Below, piece by piece: positions 44,746 to 52,848 of a stretch of 64,000 bases of DNA (positions within the stretch are counted from its first letter, which is position 1; every line of letters starts with the position of its first letter). The position numbers and the translations under genes were made by a program. The stretch is from the NCBI RefSeq assembly GCF_000160535.1, contig NZ_GG704781.1, positions 828,582 to 892,581 on the forward strand. Reading direction: 5' to 3'. Under the pieces are notes generated by a model. It was given only the letters and a program-made list of their open reading frames with translations, searched no databases and was not told the origin of the DNA. Origin of the DNA: Hallella bergensis DSM 17361 (GTDB lineage Bacteria; Bacteroidota; Bacteroidia; Bacteroidales; Bacteroidaceae).

Positions 44746-45810
44746 TTATTGGTTAATGATTTCCAGCTGCTGCCTTACGCTCTCCTCATGGATAAGTTCG
44801 AAGATATGAGCTACATTCTCAGCACTTAAACCACAGAGGCTTGCCTGAGCACCTCGCTTTTCCAATATTTCGTTATAGCGACCTGCCTGGAAAACAGTCA
44901 TATTGTGTTCTTTCTTATACTGTCCTATCTCACGACAAACACGCATACGCTTTGACAATAGCTCCAATAACTGATTATCAAATTCATCGATTTGCCTGCG
45001 AAGTTGCTGTATTCCCTCAGTGGTACAAGTCTCGTCGCGCACCACAAGCAAGCTCAACACATAGTCAAGCACATCAGGCGTGAGCTGTTGTCGGGCATCA
45101 CTCCACGCACTATCTGGGTTGCAATGACTTTCTACAATAAGTCCGTCGAAACCCATGTCCATGGCTTGCTGGCAGAGCGGGGCTATCAGTTCACGGCACC
45201 CGCCAATATGACTGGGATCGCAGATAAGCGGCAGGTTGGGGAAACGACGGTGAAGTTCCATCGGAATCTGCCACATCGGGAGGTTACGATAGATTTTTCT
45301 GTCATAGCTCGAGAATCCGCGATGAATGGCTGCCATCCGCTTGATACCAGCTTGATTAATGCGTTCCATTGCGCCAATCCATAGCTCCAAGTCCGGATTA
45401 ACAGGGTTTTTCACGAATACAGGGATGTCCGTCCCCTTCAGGCTGTCGGCCACATCCTGCATCGCAAATGGGTTGGCAGCCGTTCGTGCACCAATCCAAA
45501 GGATGTCGACACCGTATTTCAAACACAACTCCACATGTTGAGGCTTGGCAACTTCGGTAGAAACCAGCATACCGGTTTCCTCCTTAACTTGTTTCAACCA
45601 GGGCAAGGCCACCTCGCCAAGTCCCTCGAAACCTCCCGGTTTGGTGCGGGGTTTCCACACTCCCGCACGAAAGATATGACAGCCTTTGTCTTTCAGCTGG
45701 CGGGCTGTTGTCATCACTTGTTCCTCCGTTTCTGCGCTGCATGGGCCTGCTATGACAAAGGGGCGCTCATTGTCGCTGGGTAAATTCAACGGTTGCAAAT
45801 CGAGTTCCAT
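44746..45810 (-). CDS. DAHP synthase / chorismate mutase fusion
   Basis: A 354-aa fusion. Residues about 1-260 are a type I-beta DAHP synthase, the first shikimate-pathway step (PEP + erythrose 4-phosphate): VIAGPCSAETEEQV, GVWKPRTKPGGFEGLGEVAL, ILWIGARTAANPFAMQDVA, VKNPVNPDLELWIGA, LPLICDPSHIGGCREL and GLIVESHCNPDSAWSDA. Residues about 268-354 are an AroQ-type chorismate mutase (LRRQIDEFDNQLLELLSKRMRVCREIGQYKKEHNMTVFQAGRY). The mutase part feeds prephenate to the dehydratase and dehydrogenase of the same operon, which lack their own mutase. It may also make the synthase feedback-sensitive (known for such fusions). Confidence 0.95.
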   Translation of the reverse strand: MELDLQPLNLPSDNERPFVIAGPCSAETEEQVMTTARQLKDKGCHIFRAGVWKPRTKPGGFEGLGEVALPWLKQVKEETGMLVSTEVAKPQHVELCLKYGVDILWIGARTAANPFAMQDVADSLKGTDIPVFVKNPVNPDLELWIGAMERINQAGIKRMAAIHRGFSSYDRKIYRNLPMWQIPMELHRRFPNLPLICDPSHIGGCRELIAPLCQQAMDMGFDGLIVESHCNPDSAWSDARQQLTPDVLDYVLSLLVVRDETCTTEGIQQLRRQIDEFDNQLLELLSKRMRVCREIGQYKKEHNMTVFQAGRYNEILEKRGAQASLCGLSAENVAHIFELIHEESVRQQLEIINQ

Positions 45811-45820
45811 ATTCTTATAA

Positions 45821-47005
45821 TTATTTGTTTTGATGATCAGATTCTTTCCATTCTTTAATTCGTGCTAATGCCTCTTCTATTTTTTCATCCTTGGCACATA
45901 GGGAAATTCGAACATATCGTCTGCCGTTTTGTCCAAAGATAAATCCCGGAGTGATAAATACTCGCGCTTCGTGAAGCACCCGTTCGGTGAGTGCCTCGGC
46001 ATCAGCATAGCCATCGGGTATCCGGCCCCATAGAAACATTCCCACCTGACGGGTATCGAATGTACAGCCAAGCTCCGTCATGATTTGCTCTGCCACGGCA
46101 CGACGACGGCGATAAGTCTCCCTGTTGTTCGTGCGGTGCCAGTCTTCGGTGTTATTCACCAGTGCCTCAGCTGCTGCAAGTTGAATGCCTCTGAACGTTC
46201 CATTCTCAATATTACTCTGTATCCTAAACATCCATGATACGTACTCACGATTGCTGATGATCATCGCCACACGCCATCCGGGCATATTGTGACTCTTCGA
46301 CATCGAATTGAGTTCTATGCAGCAATCCTTGGCTCCGGGCACTTGCATGATGCTAAGGGGATGCTCGTTCAGTATCAACGAATAGGGATTGTCGTTCACC
46401 ACCACGATATCATGACGGCGGGCAAAGTCCACAAGCTTTTCGTAGGTCTCCATCATGGCATTCCCTCCTGTCGGCATATTGGGATAGTTTGTCCACATCA
46501 CCTTCACCCGGGAGAGATCCATGCGCTCTAAGGATTCAAAATCGGGCTGCCAGCCCCTATCCTCACAGAGGTCGTAGTTCACAATCTTAGTGCCGAAAAT
46601 ACGGTTAACGGCCGTATAGGTCGGGTAACCGGGATCAGGAATGAGCACCTCGTCACCAGGATTGCAAAATGCCAGCGTCACATACATAATACCCTCCTTG
46701 GATCCAATAATGGGTCTGACTTCTGTTTCCCAATCCAGGTCTACATCGTAGACACGCTTGTAAAAGCCTGCCATGGCACGACGCAACTCCGGCAGACCGG
46801 CGGTGGGCTGATAGCCGTGAGCCGACGACATGCGCGTCACCTCACACAGTTTGTTGACAGCCTGTTCCGATGGCGGCATGTCGGGCGACCCGATTGCCAA
46901 CGAAATAATGTCCTGCCCATTGGCATTAAGCCGAGCCACTTCCTTCAGCTTTCTGCTGAAATAATATTCCTGAATGGAGTTGATCCTCTCTGCTGGTTGT
47001 ATCAT
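45821..47005 (-). CDS. PLP-dependent aminotransferase, aromatic pathway context
   Basis: A 394-aa class I/II aminotransferase. The PLP lysine lies in NSMSKSHNMPGWRVAMIIS near 230. Other hallmarks are AIGSPDMPPSEQAV, IGSKEGIMYVTLAFCNPGDEVLIPDPGYPTYTAV, WTNYPNMPTGGNA and VVVNDNPYSLI. Its place between the prephenate dehydratase and the DAHP synthase/CM genes suggests it transaminates phenylpyruvate and 4-hydroxyphenylpyruvate (inference). I start at the ATG at 47005 (MIQPAERINSIQEYYFSRKL), 7 bases after the pheA stop; a TTG six codons earlier would overlap pheA. Confidence 0.9.
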   Translation of the reverse strand: MIQPAERINSIQEYYFSRKLKEVARLNANGQDIISLAIGSPDMPPSEQAVNKLCEVTRMSSAHGYQPTAGLPELRRAMAGFYKRVYDVDLDWETEVRPIIGSKEGIMYVTLAFCNPGDEVLIPDPGYPTYTAVNRIFGTKIVNYDLCEDRGWQPDFESLERMDLSRVKVMWTNYPNMPTGGNAMMETYEKLVDFARRHDIVVVNDNPYSLILNEHPLSIMQVPGAKDCCIELNSMSKSHNMPGWRVAMIISNREYVSWMFRIQSNIENGTFRGIQLAAAEALVNNTEDWHRTNNRETYRRRRAVAEQIMTELGCTFDTRQVGMFLWGRIPDGYADAEALTERVLHEARVFITPGFIFGQNGRRYVRISLCAKDEKIEEALARIKEWKESDHQNK

Positions 47006-47012
47006 CGTATTG

Positions 47013-47915
47013 TTATTTTTCAATCATCGTCATTTCCTGTGCCAGTCCGCCACACCTTGACTCTGGGTCTGTCGCAGGCGAATTGGGAGCCTCCCGATAT
47101 TCTCCCAAGATTTTTATACCCTTGGTCAGGGGAGTAATCGCATCTATCGACTGCCTGTATCTCACTAAATCGTCGAACGTAACATCTACATAAAACAAAT
47201 ATTCCCACTCGTGCCCAACGACGGGCAGTGATTGTATCTTAGTCAGGTTGATGTCGTAGAAACTCAGAATGGTGAGCACTTTGGAAAGCGAGCCTTCAGC
47301 ATGTGGCAGCGAAAACACAAGACTTGCCTTCTCCGATCTGTCTAACGATCTCAGGAAGTCAGCCTTGCGGGGATTGCTCACCACCAGAAACCTCGTGAAG
47401 TTATGCTTATTGTCCTCGATGTGGTTTTCCAAAACCTTCAGCCCGTAGAGCTTGGCCGCGTCGGCATGGCAGATGGCAGCCCACCCCCTGCAACCTTGCT
47501 TGGCTATATATTCCGCACTTCCAGCCGTATCCTCACTCTCCACGGCTTTCATGTCAGGGTGGTTGGCAAGAAAATCCCGACACTGCATCAGGGCCACCGG
47601 ATGCGAGTGTATCTCGCGAATGGTTGCCCAATCATCCTCGGGCAAACAACAGATGCTGTGACAGATATGCAGTTTGTGTTCGCCAACAATGGTCGTATCG
47701 CTCGCCCTCAGCAGGTCGTAGTTATGAAGCAACGAGCCCGCAATGGTATTCTCGATGGCCAGCACGCCTATCATTGTGGGGTCGCGCTTGATGTTTTCGA
47801 ACACCTGTTCGAACGTGGAGCAGCAGACCAACTGCACCTGCTCGCCGTGAAAATACTGACGAGCCGCTATGTCGTGAAACGAGCCTGGTATGCCTTGTAT
47901 CGCAATTCTCTTCAT
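47013..47915 (-). CDS. pheA: Prephenate dehydratase
   Basis: Converts prephenate to phenylpyruvate in phenylalanine synthesis. The 300-aa protein starts MKRIAIQGIPGSFHDIAARQYF. The catalytic domain includes GVLAIENTIAGSLLHNYDLL near 65-84 and the TRFLVV motif with the conserved Thr-Arg-Phe (NFTRFLVVSNP near 173). A C-terminal ACT domain (about 190-275: ASLVFSLPHAEGSLSKVLTILSFYDINLTKIQSLPV) binds Phe for feedback. No chorismate mutase is fused. The reading frame extends 17 codons further up, but that part overlaps the leader terminator. A strong Shine-Dalgarno AGGAG directly abuts the ATG at 47915. Confidence 0.95.
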   Translation of the reverse strand: MKRIAIQGIPGSFHDIAARQYFHGEQVQLVCCSTFEQVFENIKRDPTMIGVLAIENTIAGSLLHNYDLLRASDTTIVGEHKLHICHSICCLPEDDWATIREIHSHPVALMQCRDFLANHPDMKAVESEDTAGSAEYIAKQGCRGWAAICHADAAKLYGLKVLENHIEDNKHNFTRFLVVSNPRKADFLRSLDRSEKASLVFSLPHAEGSLSKVLTILSFYDINLTKIQSLPVVGHEWEYLFYVDVTFDDLVRYRQSIDAITPLTKGIKILGEYREAPNSPATDPESRCGGLAQEMTMIEK

Positions 47916-47940
47916 CTCCTGATCCTTTTCCCGGGAGGAA

Positions 47941-47975
47941 CAAATAAAATCCCGCCTCATTTTCATGAAGCGGGA
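47941..47975 (-). terminator. Attenuator terminator in the pheA leader
   Basis: On the minus strand TCCCGCTTCAT (47975 to 47965) pairs with ATGAGGCGGGA (47960 to 47950). The stem is 11 bp with one U-G pair and a GAAA tetraloop, followed by TTTTATTTG. This is an intrinsic terminator placed inside the untranslated leader, 35 bases before the pheA ATG. Its left arm can instead pair with TGAAGCGGGA at 48044-48035. Confidence 0.85.
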
Positions 47976-48022
47976 CCTTTTCGTATACCTCCTAATTGTA
48001 TATCATAGTCTTAAGTTGAAAT

Positions 48023-48097
48023 CTATACGCAACTTCCCGCTTCACAATTTCTTGCAAAGTAAAAATAAAAATATCGGTAAGATGCGTATAACTTCAT
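48023..48097 (-). CDS. Phe/Tyr leader peptide of the pheA operon
   Basis: A 24-codon ORF on the minus strand, ATG at 48097 to TAG at 48023. The product begins MKLYAS, then YRYFYFYF, then ARNCEAGSCV: eight of its first fourteen residues are Tyr or Phe. It lies between a well-formed promoter and an intrinsic terminator in front of an operon that makes Phe and Tyr. Codons 18-21 (TGT GAA GCG GGA) overlap the strand TGAAGCGGGA (48044-48035), which can pair with the left arm of the terminator. A ribosome stalled at the Tyr/Phe run leaves this strand free; one that reaches the stop codon covers it. The peptide itself needs no other function. Confidence 0.85.
   Translation of the reverse strand: MKLYASYRYFYFYFARNCEAGSCV
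48035..48044 (-). promoter_or_regulatory. Antiterminator strand of the pheA attenuator
   Basis: Minus-strand TGAAGCGGGA is perfectly complementary over 10 bp to TCCCGCTTCA (47975 to 47966), the left arm of the terminator. The two pairings exclude each other. Confidence 0.8.
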
Positions 48098-48125
48098 TTT
48101 CTCAAGCTATTTACTTGTTTGCTTG

Positions 48126-48157
48126 CAAAAGTAAGATAAAATTCCGAAACTCACAAA
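48126..48157 (-). promoter_or_regulatory. Promoter of the pheA (aromatic amino acid) operon
   Basis: Minus strand: -33 TTTG (48154-48157), 20 bases, -7 TACTTTTG (48126-48133). The start of transcription would be near 48120, giving a leader of about 205 nt before pheA, unusually long compared with the 5-40 nt leaders of most genes here. Confidence 0.8.
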
Positions 48158-48213
48158 CATTTTGGGAGAAAAAAGCGAATTTTTCTTTCGTATGGATATT
48201 CCTACAAGTTTTT

Positions 48214-49098
48214 TCAGCCAAAAGGATTCACATCCTTGTAGGCCTGTTCCGTTTTCTGCTGTATGTTTTGCTCGGCCTCTGTCGTTTTGCTGACCTGTGG
48301 CCCGCGGCTCTCCAGTTCCACCAGCATGGCCTCATCCTCCTGCGCTCCCTGCGTGTCGCTCATCGCCCTGCGGATCTCCGCCCTTTCCCTGAAGGCATCT
48401 GTACAGAACGGATTCACCTCTATTACTTTTCCATAATACGCCAGTGCATTCTCATTATCGCCCTGCGCCTTACGGCATCGTGCCTTAAGCAGCAATGCAT
48501 CCTCGTTGTCGCCAATATGTTCCAGCATATAGTCCGCATCGGCTTCAGCCTGTTCCATGTCGCCCATCTTCAGCAGAGTCTGACCGCGCAGCAGGCGAGC
48601 TTCCCAGAGCGGATTATCGGCCGAAAGGTTGACGGCCTTGGTAAGCAAGGCTATGCCGTTGCCGAAATCGCCTCTCCCGATACATGCCCTGGCGTATGTA
48701 TAATTCACATATACATCCTCACTGTCAAGGCCATTGGCCTTCTCGCACGCATCAGCCATGGCATCATAGTCTGCCATCATATAGGCCACTTCGGCCATGC
48801 GCAGCCACACGCGCTTGTTGTCAGGCTCAAGGTGTGACAAATGCTTCAACTGCGCGTAGGCGGCGGGCAGATCGTTGGTATAGATCAACGCCTGAGCCAA
48901 GTAGTCGCGGGTCTCCCCGTCGTCCTTCAGCTCAAGTGCATGTGTAAAACACTTGACCGCATAGTCAAACAAATGCTGCTTCAGTGCCGTTACGCCATCA
49001 TATTTCAAGATGTCGAAATCCTTGGCCTGCTGCTCTTGTTTTACTTCTTCAGGACTTGTCTCCTCACTGCCAAACAGTTTTTTCAGAAAATTCATCAT
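48214..49098 (-). CDS. TPR repeat protein
   Basis: A 294-aa cytosolic protein made mostly of tetratricopeptide helices from about 35 to 245: YDGVTALKQHLFDYAVKCFTHALELKDDGETRDYLAQALIY, then RVWLRMAEVAYMMADYDAMADACEKANGLDSEDVYVNYTYARACIGRGDFGNGIALLTKAV, then DALLLKARCRKAQGDNENALAYYGKVIEVNP. The N-terminus (MMNFLKKLFGSEETSPEE) is amphipathic with no signal peptide; the C-terminus is charged and disordered. A scaffold role is inferred. It follows the secreted-protein gene by 2 bases and probably shares its promoter. Confidence 0.8.
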   Translation of the reverse strand: MMNFLKKLFGSEETSPEEVKQEQQAKDFDILKYDGVTALKQHLFDYAVKCFTHALELKDDGETRDYLAQALIYTNDLPAAYAQLKHLSHLEPDNKRVWLRMAEVAYMMADYDAMADACEKANGLDSEDVYVNYTYARACIGRGDFGNGIALLTKAVNLSADNPLWEARLLRGQTLLKMGDMEQAEADADYMLEHIGDNEDALLLKARCRKAQGDNENALAYYGKVIEVNPFCTDAFRERAEIRRAMSDTQGAQEDEAMLVELESRGPQVSKTTEAEQNIQQKTEQAYKDVNPFG

Positions 49099-49100
49099 GG

Positions 49101-49679
49101 TTATTTTTTCTTCAGACGTTTATAGTGCATGATCGGAATGGCGTCAGCGCGCTCAAACTTAGGCCAATATCCTGCAGCAGACAACCATCTCTTGCCGGGC
49201 TTGCGAGATTGCATAAAAGCGTAGCGGGCATTGATATAGCCGTCCTTGCCGTCCTTGCCCAGCACATAGCAATAGGCTTTGCGCTTGTACATAGCCACCT
49301 TTTTGTTCTCCATGACCACGGTCTCCAACCAGTTTTCCTGCGGAATGGCCACTGATACGATGGTGGCAGCATTGTAGCGCTTGGCAAAATCCTTACGGCA
49401 TGCCTCGTACATCGACAATGAGTCGGCCGTGAAACGGTCGACAGTATAGACCGGCATGTATTTCACACCGTCAATCTCTATCAAGGTCGAATCGGTTTTT
49501 CCCTCTAACCCCAACAGGCCTGAGAGACTTTCACCCGTTTTCTTCATCCCTTTTTCGAAGTCTTTCAGCAGAGTGCCCAGACGTTCGCCCGGGGTCTTGT
49601 CCACTTCCTTATAAACCTGTGCATGCATCGAAAGCGCCATTAGAAGCAGCGCGCATGCCGTTGTTATTTTCCTTTTCAT
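49101..49679 (-). CDS. Exported protein, hypothetical
   Basis: A 192-aa exported protein with signal peptide MKRKITTACALLLMALSMHAQ. The mature part starts VYKEVDKTPGERLGTLLKDFEKGMKKTGESLSGLLG, a probable amphipathic helix. It continues with an alpha/beta segment (IEIDGVKYMPVYTVDRFTADSLSMYEACRKDFAKRYNAATIVSVAIPQENW) and ends basic (HYKRLKKK). I do not recognise the family. It is followed after 2 bases by the TPR gene, so the pair may work together. Confidence 0.65.
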   Translation of the reverse strand: MKRKITTACALLLMALSMHAQVYKEVDKTPGERLGTLLKDFEKGMKKTGESLSGLLGLEGKTDSTLIEIDGVKYMPVYTVDRFTADSLSMYEACRKDFAKRYNAATIVSVAIPQENWLETVVMENKKVAMYKRKAYCYVLGKDGKDGYINARYAFMQSRKPGKRWLSAAGYWPKFERADAIPIMHYKRLKKK

Positions 49680-49731
49680 CAGTTCTTCTCCTCTATGAAC
49701 AGGCTCATTGGCGAGCCAGTATGTTTGACAG

Positions 49732-49739
49732 CAAAGTTA
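49732..49739 (-). promoter_or_regulatory. -7 promoter box of the exported-protein/TPR pair
   Basis: Minus-strand TAACTTTG, exact TAnnTTTG, 52 bases before the ATG at 49679. Confidence 0.5.
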
Positions 49740-49834
49740 GTGAATGCGGGACAATTAGGGTCCTAAGTTAGCTTTTTTTATGAAAAAGTATAATAAAAAT
49801 GTATAAACACGGCATGCCCACCAACTTCATTCTG

Positions 49835-49842
49835 TATATTTG
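49835..49842 (+). promoter_or_regulatory. -7 promoter box of the 49.9-kb secreted-protein gene
   Basis: TATATTTG, exact TAnnTTTG. It rules out the in-frame ATG at 49848, which would lie at the transcription start. Confidence 0.55.
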
Positions 49843-49886
49843 CAGAGTTGGAACTGCACTATTCGCGTGCAATGAACGGAAACACA

Positions 49887-50732
49887 ATGAGAAGTTACAG
49901 CTATTTATTCGCAGCCCTATCGCTTGGCATCACCATTTCTGCCCAAGCACAGGCCGACAAGACCCGTGGCTACGGAGCATCGGGCTTCGTTATTCCCGGC
50001 TCTTCAGCCGTTACATTTGCCACACCCAAAACCATGCAGACGCAGCCCCTTGCACAGGGTAGTCTCTCTGCTTTCAAGGCTCACCCCTCCTCTCATGCTT
50101 CCACAAATAAGGCCGCAGCACAATCCCAGACCACCCAACCAACCGACACCACACGTCTCGACGCCCCAGGCCACTTGGCGCAAACCGGCGCAACGCGAAC
50201 CTATCCCACCCCGCTCTGGCCATACAACACCTACAGCGGCCTGCACCAAGGGCTAAACGTCAATATCGGATTGGGAGTATTTGCCATGTTTGGCAAACAT
50301 GCCCCACGCGGTGCCGGATTCACCCAAAACCTTTCCGCCACATGGCTCCAACCCGTTGGCAAACAAGCATGGGTAGCCATGGGGGGATATCTGAACAACA
50401 TCAACTGGAGTGGGAAAAACTACACTTCGGGTGGCATATACGGAGAATTGGGCTATCAGTTCAATGAATATTGGGCAGGATATATATACGGTCAGAAGTC
50501 GGTGACGAATCATGGGATTTATCCCTACGGCTACCCGTACGGGGCAGGATTGCGAAACTTTTCGCCCATGATGTACAATGATTTTGGCGACAAGCTCGGC
50601 GCGGCCATCCGTTGGACGCCCAATCCCACGATGTCGATAGAGTTGTCGGTGGAGAAAAACTGGTACCCCACCCCGGAACTCGGCTATGCCAACCGCTATA
50701 AATACAACTATCCGATACCGGACAACCAATGA
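49887..50732 (+). CDS. Exported beta-strand-rich protein, hypothetical
   Basis: A 281-aa exported protein. Signal peptide MRSYSYLFAALSLGITISAQAQ; a Thr/Ser/Gln/Ala-rich low-complexity stretch follows (about 25-105: QTQPLAQGSLSAFKAHPSSHASTNKAAAQSQTTQPTDTTR). Then come about ten aromatic-rich strands (GLNVNIGLGVFAMFG, AWVAMGGYLNNINWSG, GGIYGELGYQFNEYWAGYIYGQ, LGAAIRWTPNPTMSIELSVEKNWYP) typical of a small outer-membrane barrel. An alternative start is the ATG at 49872. No named family recognised. Confidence 0.7.
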   Translation: MRSYSYLFAALSLGITISAQAQADKTRGYGASGFVIPGSSAVTFATPKTMQTQPLAQGSLSAFKAHPSSHASTNKAAAQSQTTQPTDTTRLDAPGHLAQTGATRTYPTPLWPYNTYSGLHQGLNVNIGLGVFAMFGKHAPRGAGFTQNLSATWLQPVGKQAWVAMGGYLNNINWSGKNYTSGGIYGELGYQFNEYWAGYIYGQKSVTNHGIYPYGYPYGAGLRNFSPMMYNDFGDKLGAAIRWTPNPTMSIELSVEKNWYPTPELGYANRYKYNYPIPDNQ

Positions 50733-50780
50733 CAGCCTGACCCCATGCCGAATTGCTTCCCTACCTGACGGACTGAGACA

Positions 50781-51656
50781 CTATCGGGTCTGTTCCCTGT
50801 ACTGGCTGGGCTTCATTCCCGTCTTGGCTCTAAACTTGGAAGAGAAGTAGTCAGGAGATTCAAATCGAAGCTGATAGGCAATTTGCTTGATGCTCAAATC
50901 GGTTGTTGTCAGCAGTTCCTTGGCTCTCTGCAAGCGTAGCTCTTGCTGATAAAGCGAAGGAGACACCCCCGCAAACTCCTTGAACAGTTTGCGGAAATTA
51001 CTGTAGCTCACGCTCATTTCCTCGGCAATCTGCTGAATGGTGAGATCGGCCTCGAGCGACTCTCGGATGCGATGACGGCCGTGATTCACCATGTCCACAT
51101 GGTCGTGATTGGATCTCAACTGTAGGTTTCGCTCAAGCGAATACATCAGCCCGACCAGCAAGTTCACCGCTCCGGCAAGTGTTTGCTGCACGTATGCCCC
51201 CTCCTCTTGCGCGGTTTCGAAAGCAAAACGGTACGTATCATCCACGCGTGCTGAGAACCCAACATGGTATATTGGTTTCCGGGGAGACAGAAAACCCGCA
51301 TTCACCCTGTCGTCCACATTCTTGCCCCTGAACCCGATCCAATGGCTCTTCCAGCCCACATCGGGTGTTGGGTGGTAACTATGCCATTCCCCCGGAAACA
51401 ACATGAAAAGATCGCCAGCCCTGAGCTTGGCCTTTTTCACCGATGACGAACTGAAAACGCCCTCGCCTTCTGTGATATACAACAATTGGTACTCATTGAG
51501 TATACGTCCCTTTTCCGGCCTAAAATAATATCCGTCCGCATGACCGTGGGTGGGATATTCTTCCCCCGGAGCTATCTCCTCATACCCCACTGTCGACACG
51601 GTCAGTCCCCATAAGCTGTCGTGCGAGTTGGCAACCATGTATTTGCTTTTTTGCAT
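50781..51656 (-). CDS. AraC family transcriptional regulator
   Basis: A 291-aa regulator. An N-terminal cupin-like sensing domain (about 25-160: GEEYPTHGHADGYYFRPEKGRILNEYQLLYITEGEGVF, LRAGDLFMLFPGEWHSYHPTPDVGWKSHWIGFRG) is followed by a two-helix-turn-helix AraC domain (about 195-291: LTIQQIAEEMSVSYSNFRKLFKEFAGVSPSLYQQELRLQRAKELL, LSIKQIAYQLRFESPDYFSSKFRAKTGMKPSQYRE). The sensing half resembles regulators of sugar genes, but no carbohydrate operon is adjacent, so the target is unknown. Confidence 0.92.
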   Translation of the reverse strand: MQKSKYMVANSHDSLWGLTVSTVGYEEIAPGEEYPTHGHADGYYFRPEKGRILNEYQLLYITEGEGVFSSSSVKKAKLRAGDLFMLFPGEWHSYHPTPDVGWKSHWIGFRGKNVDDRVNAGFLSPRKPIYHVGFSARVDDTYRFAFETAQEEGAYVQQTLAGAVNLLVGLMYSLERNLQLRSNHDHVDMVNHGRHRIRESLEADLTIQQIAEEMSVSYSNFRKLFKEFAGVSPSLYQQELRLQRAKELLTTTDLSIKQIAYQLRFESPDYFSSKFRAKTGMKPSQYREQTR

Positions 51657-51753
51657 AGGAGTCGGGGTTTAAAGTTATTCATTAGCAGGCAAATATAGAC
51701 AAAAAGAGAGAAAAACCAAAAGATTGCAGCCCTTTTTTCAAGTTCGTATAAAT

Positions 51754-51799
51754 CTGACTAACCATGCGACCGTCTACTGAGAGTCGCATGATTAGTCAG
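51754..51799 (-). terminator. Long hairpin after cysK
   Basis: A 17-bp stem with one mismatch (a U-G pair in minus-strand RNA): CTGACTAA and CATGCGAC on one side, GTCGCATG and TTAGTCAG on the other, around a 12-nt loop. It lies 73 bases downstream of the cysK stop. No strong T run follows, so it could also be an RNA-stabilising or protein-binding element. Confidence 0.55.
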
Positions 51800-51871
51800 C
51801 AGCGCGGTGGTTACGAGAGCCGCTTACTCCAAGGGGATTCTGGCTACCCGTTACCGCGAAACCGCAAGATT

Positions 51872-52819
51872 TTACAGCGGATATTCGTCAAAAGCATAGA
51901 GCACCGTGGAAAGGTAGCGTTCGCCCGTGTCTGGCAGCAGAACCACCACGGTTTTACCTTCATTTTCCGAGCGTTTAGCGATTTTGGCGGCGGCGAACGC
52001 GGCGGCTCCGGAAGAGATACCCACCAACAATCCATCCTTGCCGGCCAGCATACGAGCGGTGCGAATGGCATCGTCATTGCCCACCTTCACCACTTCGTCC
52101 ACCACACTGGCATCGTATGTCTCTGGGACGAAGCCTGCGCCGATACCCTGTATTTTATGCGATCCGGGCTTCCCACCACTGAGCACCGGTGACGTTTCTG
52201 GTTCCACGGCAATGATTTTCACGTCAGGGTTCTTCTCTTTCAAAAGCTTGCCCACGCCCGACACGGTACCACCAGTGCCCACGCCAGCGACAAAAACATC
52301 GACCTTCCCATCGGTGTCATTCCAGATTTCTACACCCGTGGTCTCGTAGTGATTCTGCGGGTTGGCCGGGTTGTCAAACTGCCCGAGGATCACTGAACCG
52401 GGGATGCTTTCGCAGAGTTCCTGCGCAGCTTTTATTGCACCTTTCATTCCCTCTGCACCACTCGTCAGGCGCACATCCGCTCCGTATGCCTTTACTAAGT
52501 TGCGACGCTCCTCGCTCATGGTTTCGGGCATGGTCAGGATCAGCTTGTAGCCTCTCGCAGCAGCCACCAAAGCCAAGCCAACACCGGTGTTTCCACTGGT
52601 TGGCTCGATGAGCGTGGCACCGGGTTTCAGGCGCCCGTCTTTCTCGGCAGCCTCAACCATGGCCAGGGCTATGCGATCCTTCACACTACCGCCGGGATTA
52701 AAAAACTCAACCTTGGCAACAAGAGGGGACTTCAAATGCTCTGCCTCTGAAAAACCAGGCAGTTCAACCAAAGGGGTTCGACCTATTAAATCCGTGATTT
52801 TCCTAAATACTTTTGTCAT
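51872..52819 (-). CDS. cysK: Cysteine synthase A (O-acetylserine sulfhydrylase)
   Basis: PLP enzyme making cysteine from O-acetylserine and sulfide. The 315-aa protein has the PLP Lys47 in NPGGSVKDR, the phosphate/substrate loop PTSGNTGVGLALVAAARG near 74-91, VFVAGVGTGGTVSGVGK, and the C-terminal VGISSGAAAFAAAK. I start at MTKVFRKITDLIGRTPLVEL (52819). Twenty further upstream codons in frame span the promoter box at 52849-52856. Confidence 0.96.
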   Translation of the reverse strand: MTKVFRKITDLIGRTPLVELPGFSEAEHLKSPLVAKVEFFNPGGSVKDRIALAMVEAAEKDGRLKPGATLIEPTSGNTGVGLALVAAARGYKLILTMPETMSEERRNLVKAYGADVRLTSGAEGMKGAIKAAQELCESIPGSVILGQFDNPANPQNHYETTGVEIWNDTDGKVDVFVAGVGTGGTVSGVGKLLKEKNPDVKIIAVEPETSPVLSGGKPGSHKIQGIGAGFVPETYDASVVDEVVKVGNDDAIRTARMLAGKDGLLVGISSGAAAFAAAKIAKRSENEGKTVVVLLPDTGERYLSTVLYAFDEYPL

Positions 52820-52848
52820 ATCTTGTCTGCTTTTAAAGGGTTTAGTTA

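Noticed and set aside
47916-47966. N-terminal extension of pheA by 17 codons (start MKMRRDF)
   Set aside because: It lies inside the terminator hairpin, is unlike prephenate dehydratase N-termini, and a Shine-Dalgarno AGGAG directly precedes the ATG at 47915.
48035-48044. T-box or riboswitch control of pheA
   Set aside because: No T-box consensus or known aptamer core is visible; the leader peptide and alternative hairpins explain the region.
47992-48045. GTG-started 17-codon ORF in the pheA leader (contains Tyr and Phe once or twice)
   Set aside because: The ATG ORF at 48097-48023 in another frame has eight Tyr/Phe residues, sits directly behind the promoter and places strand 1 correctly for attenuation. 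The GTG ORF would give the opposite logic.
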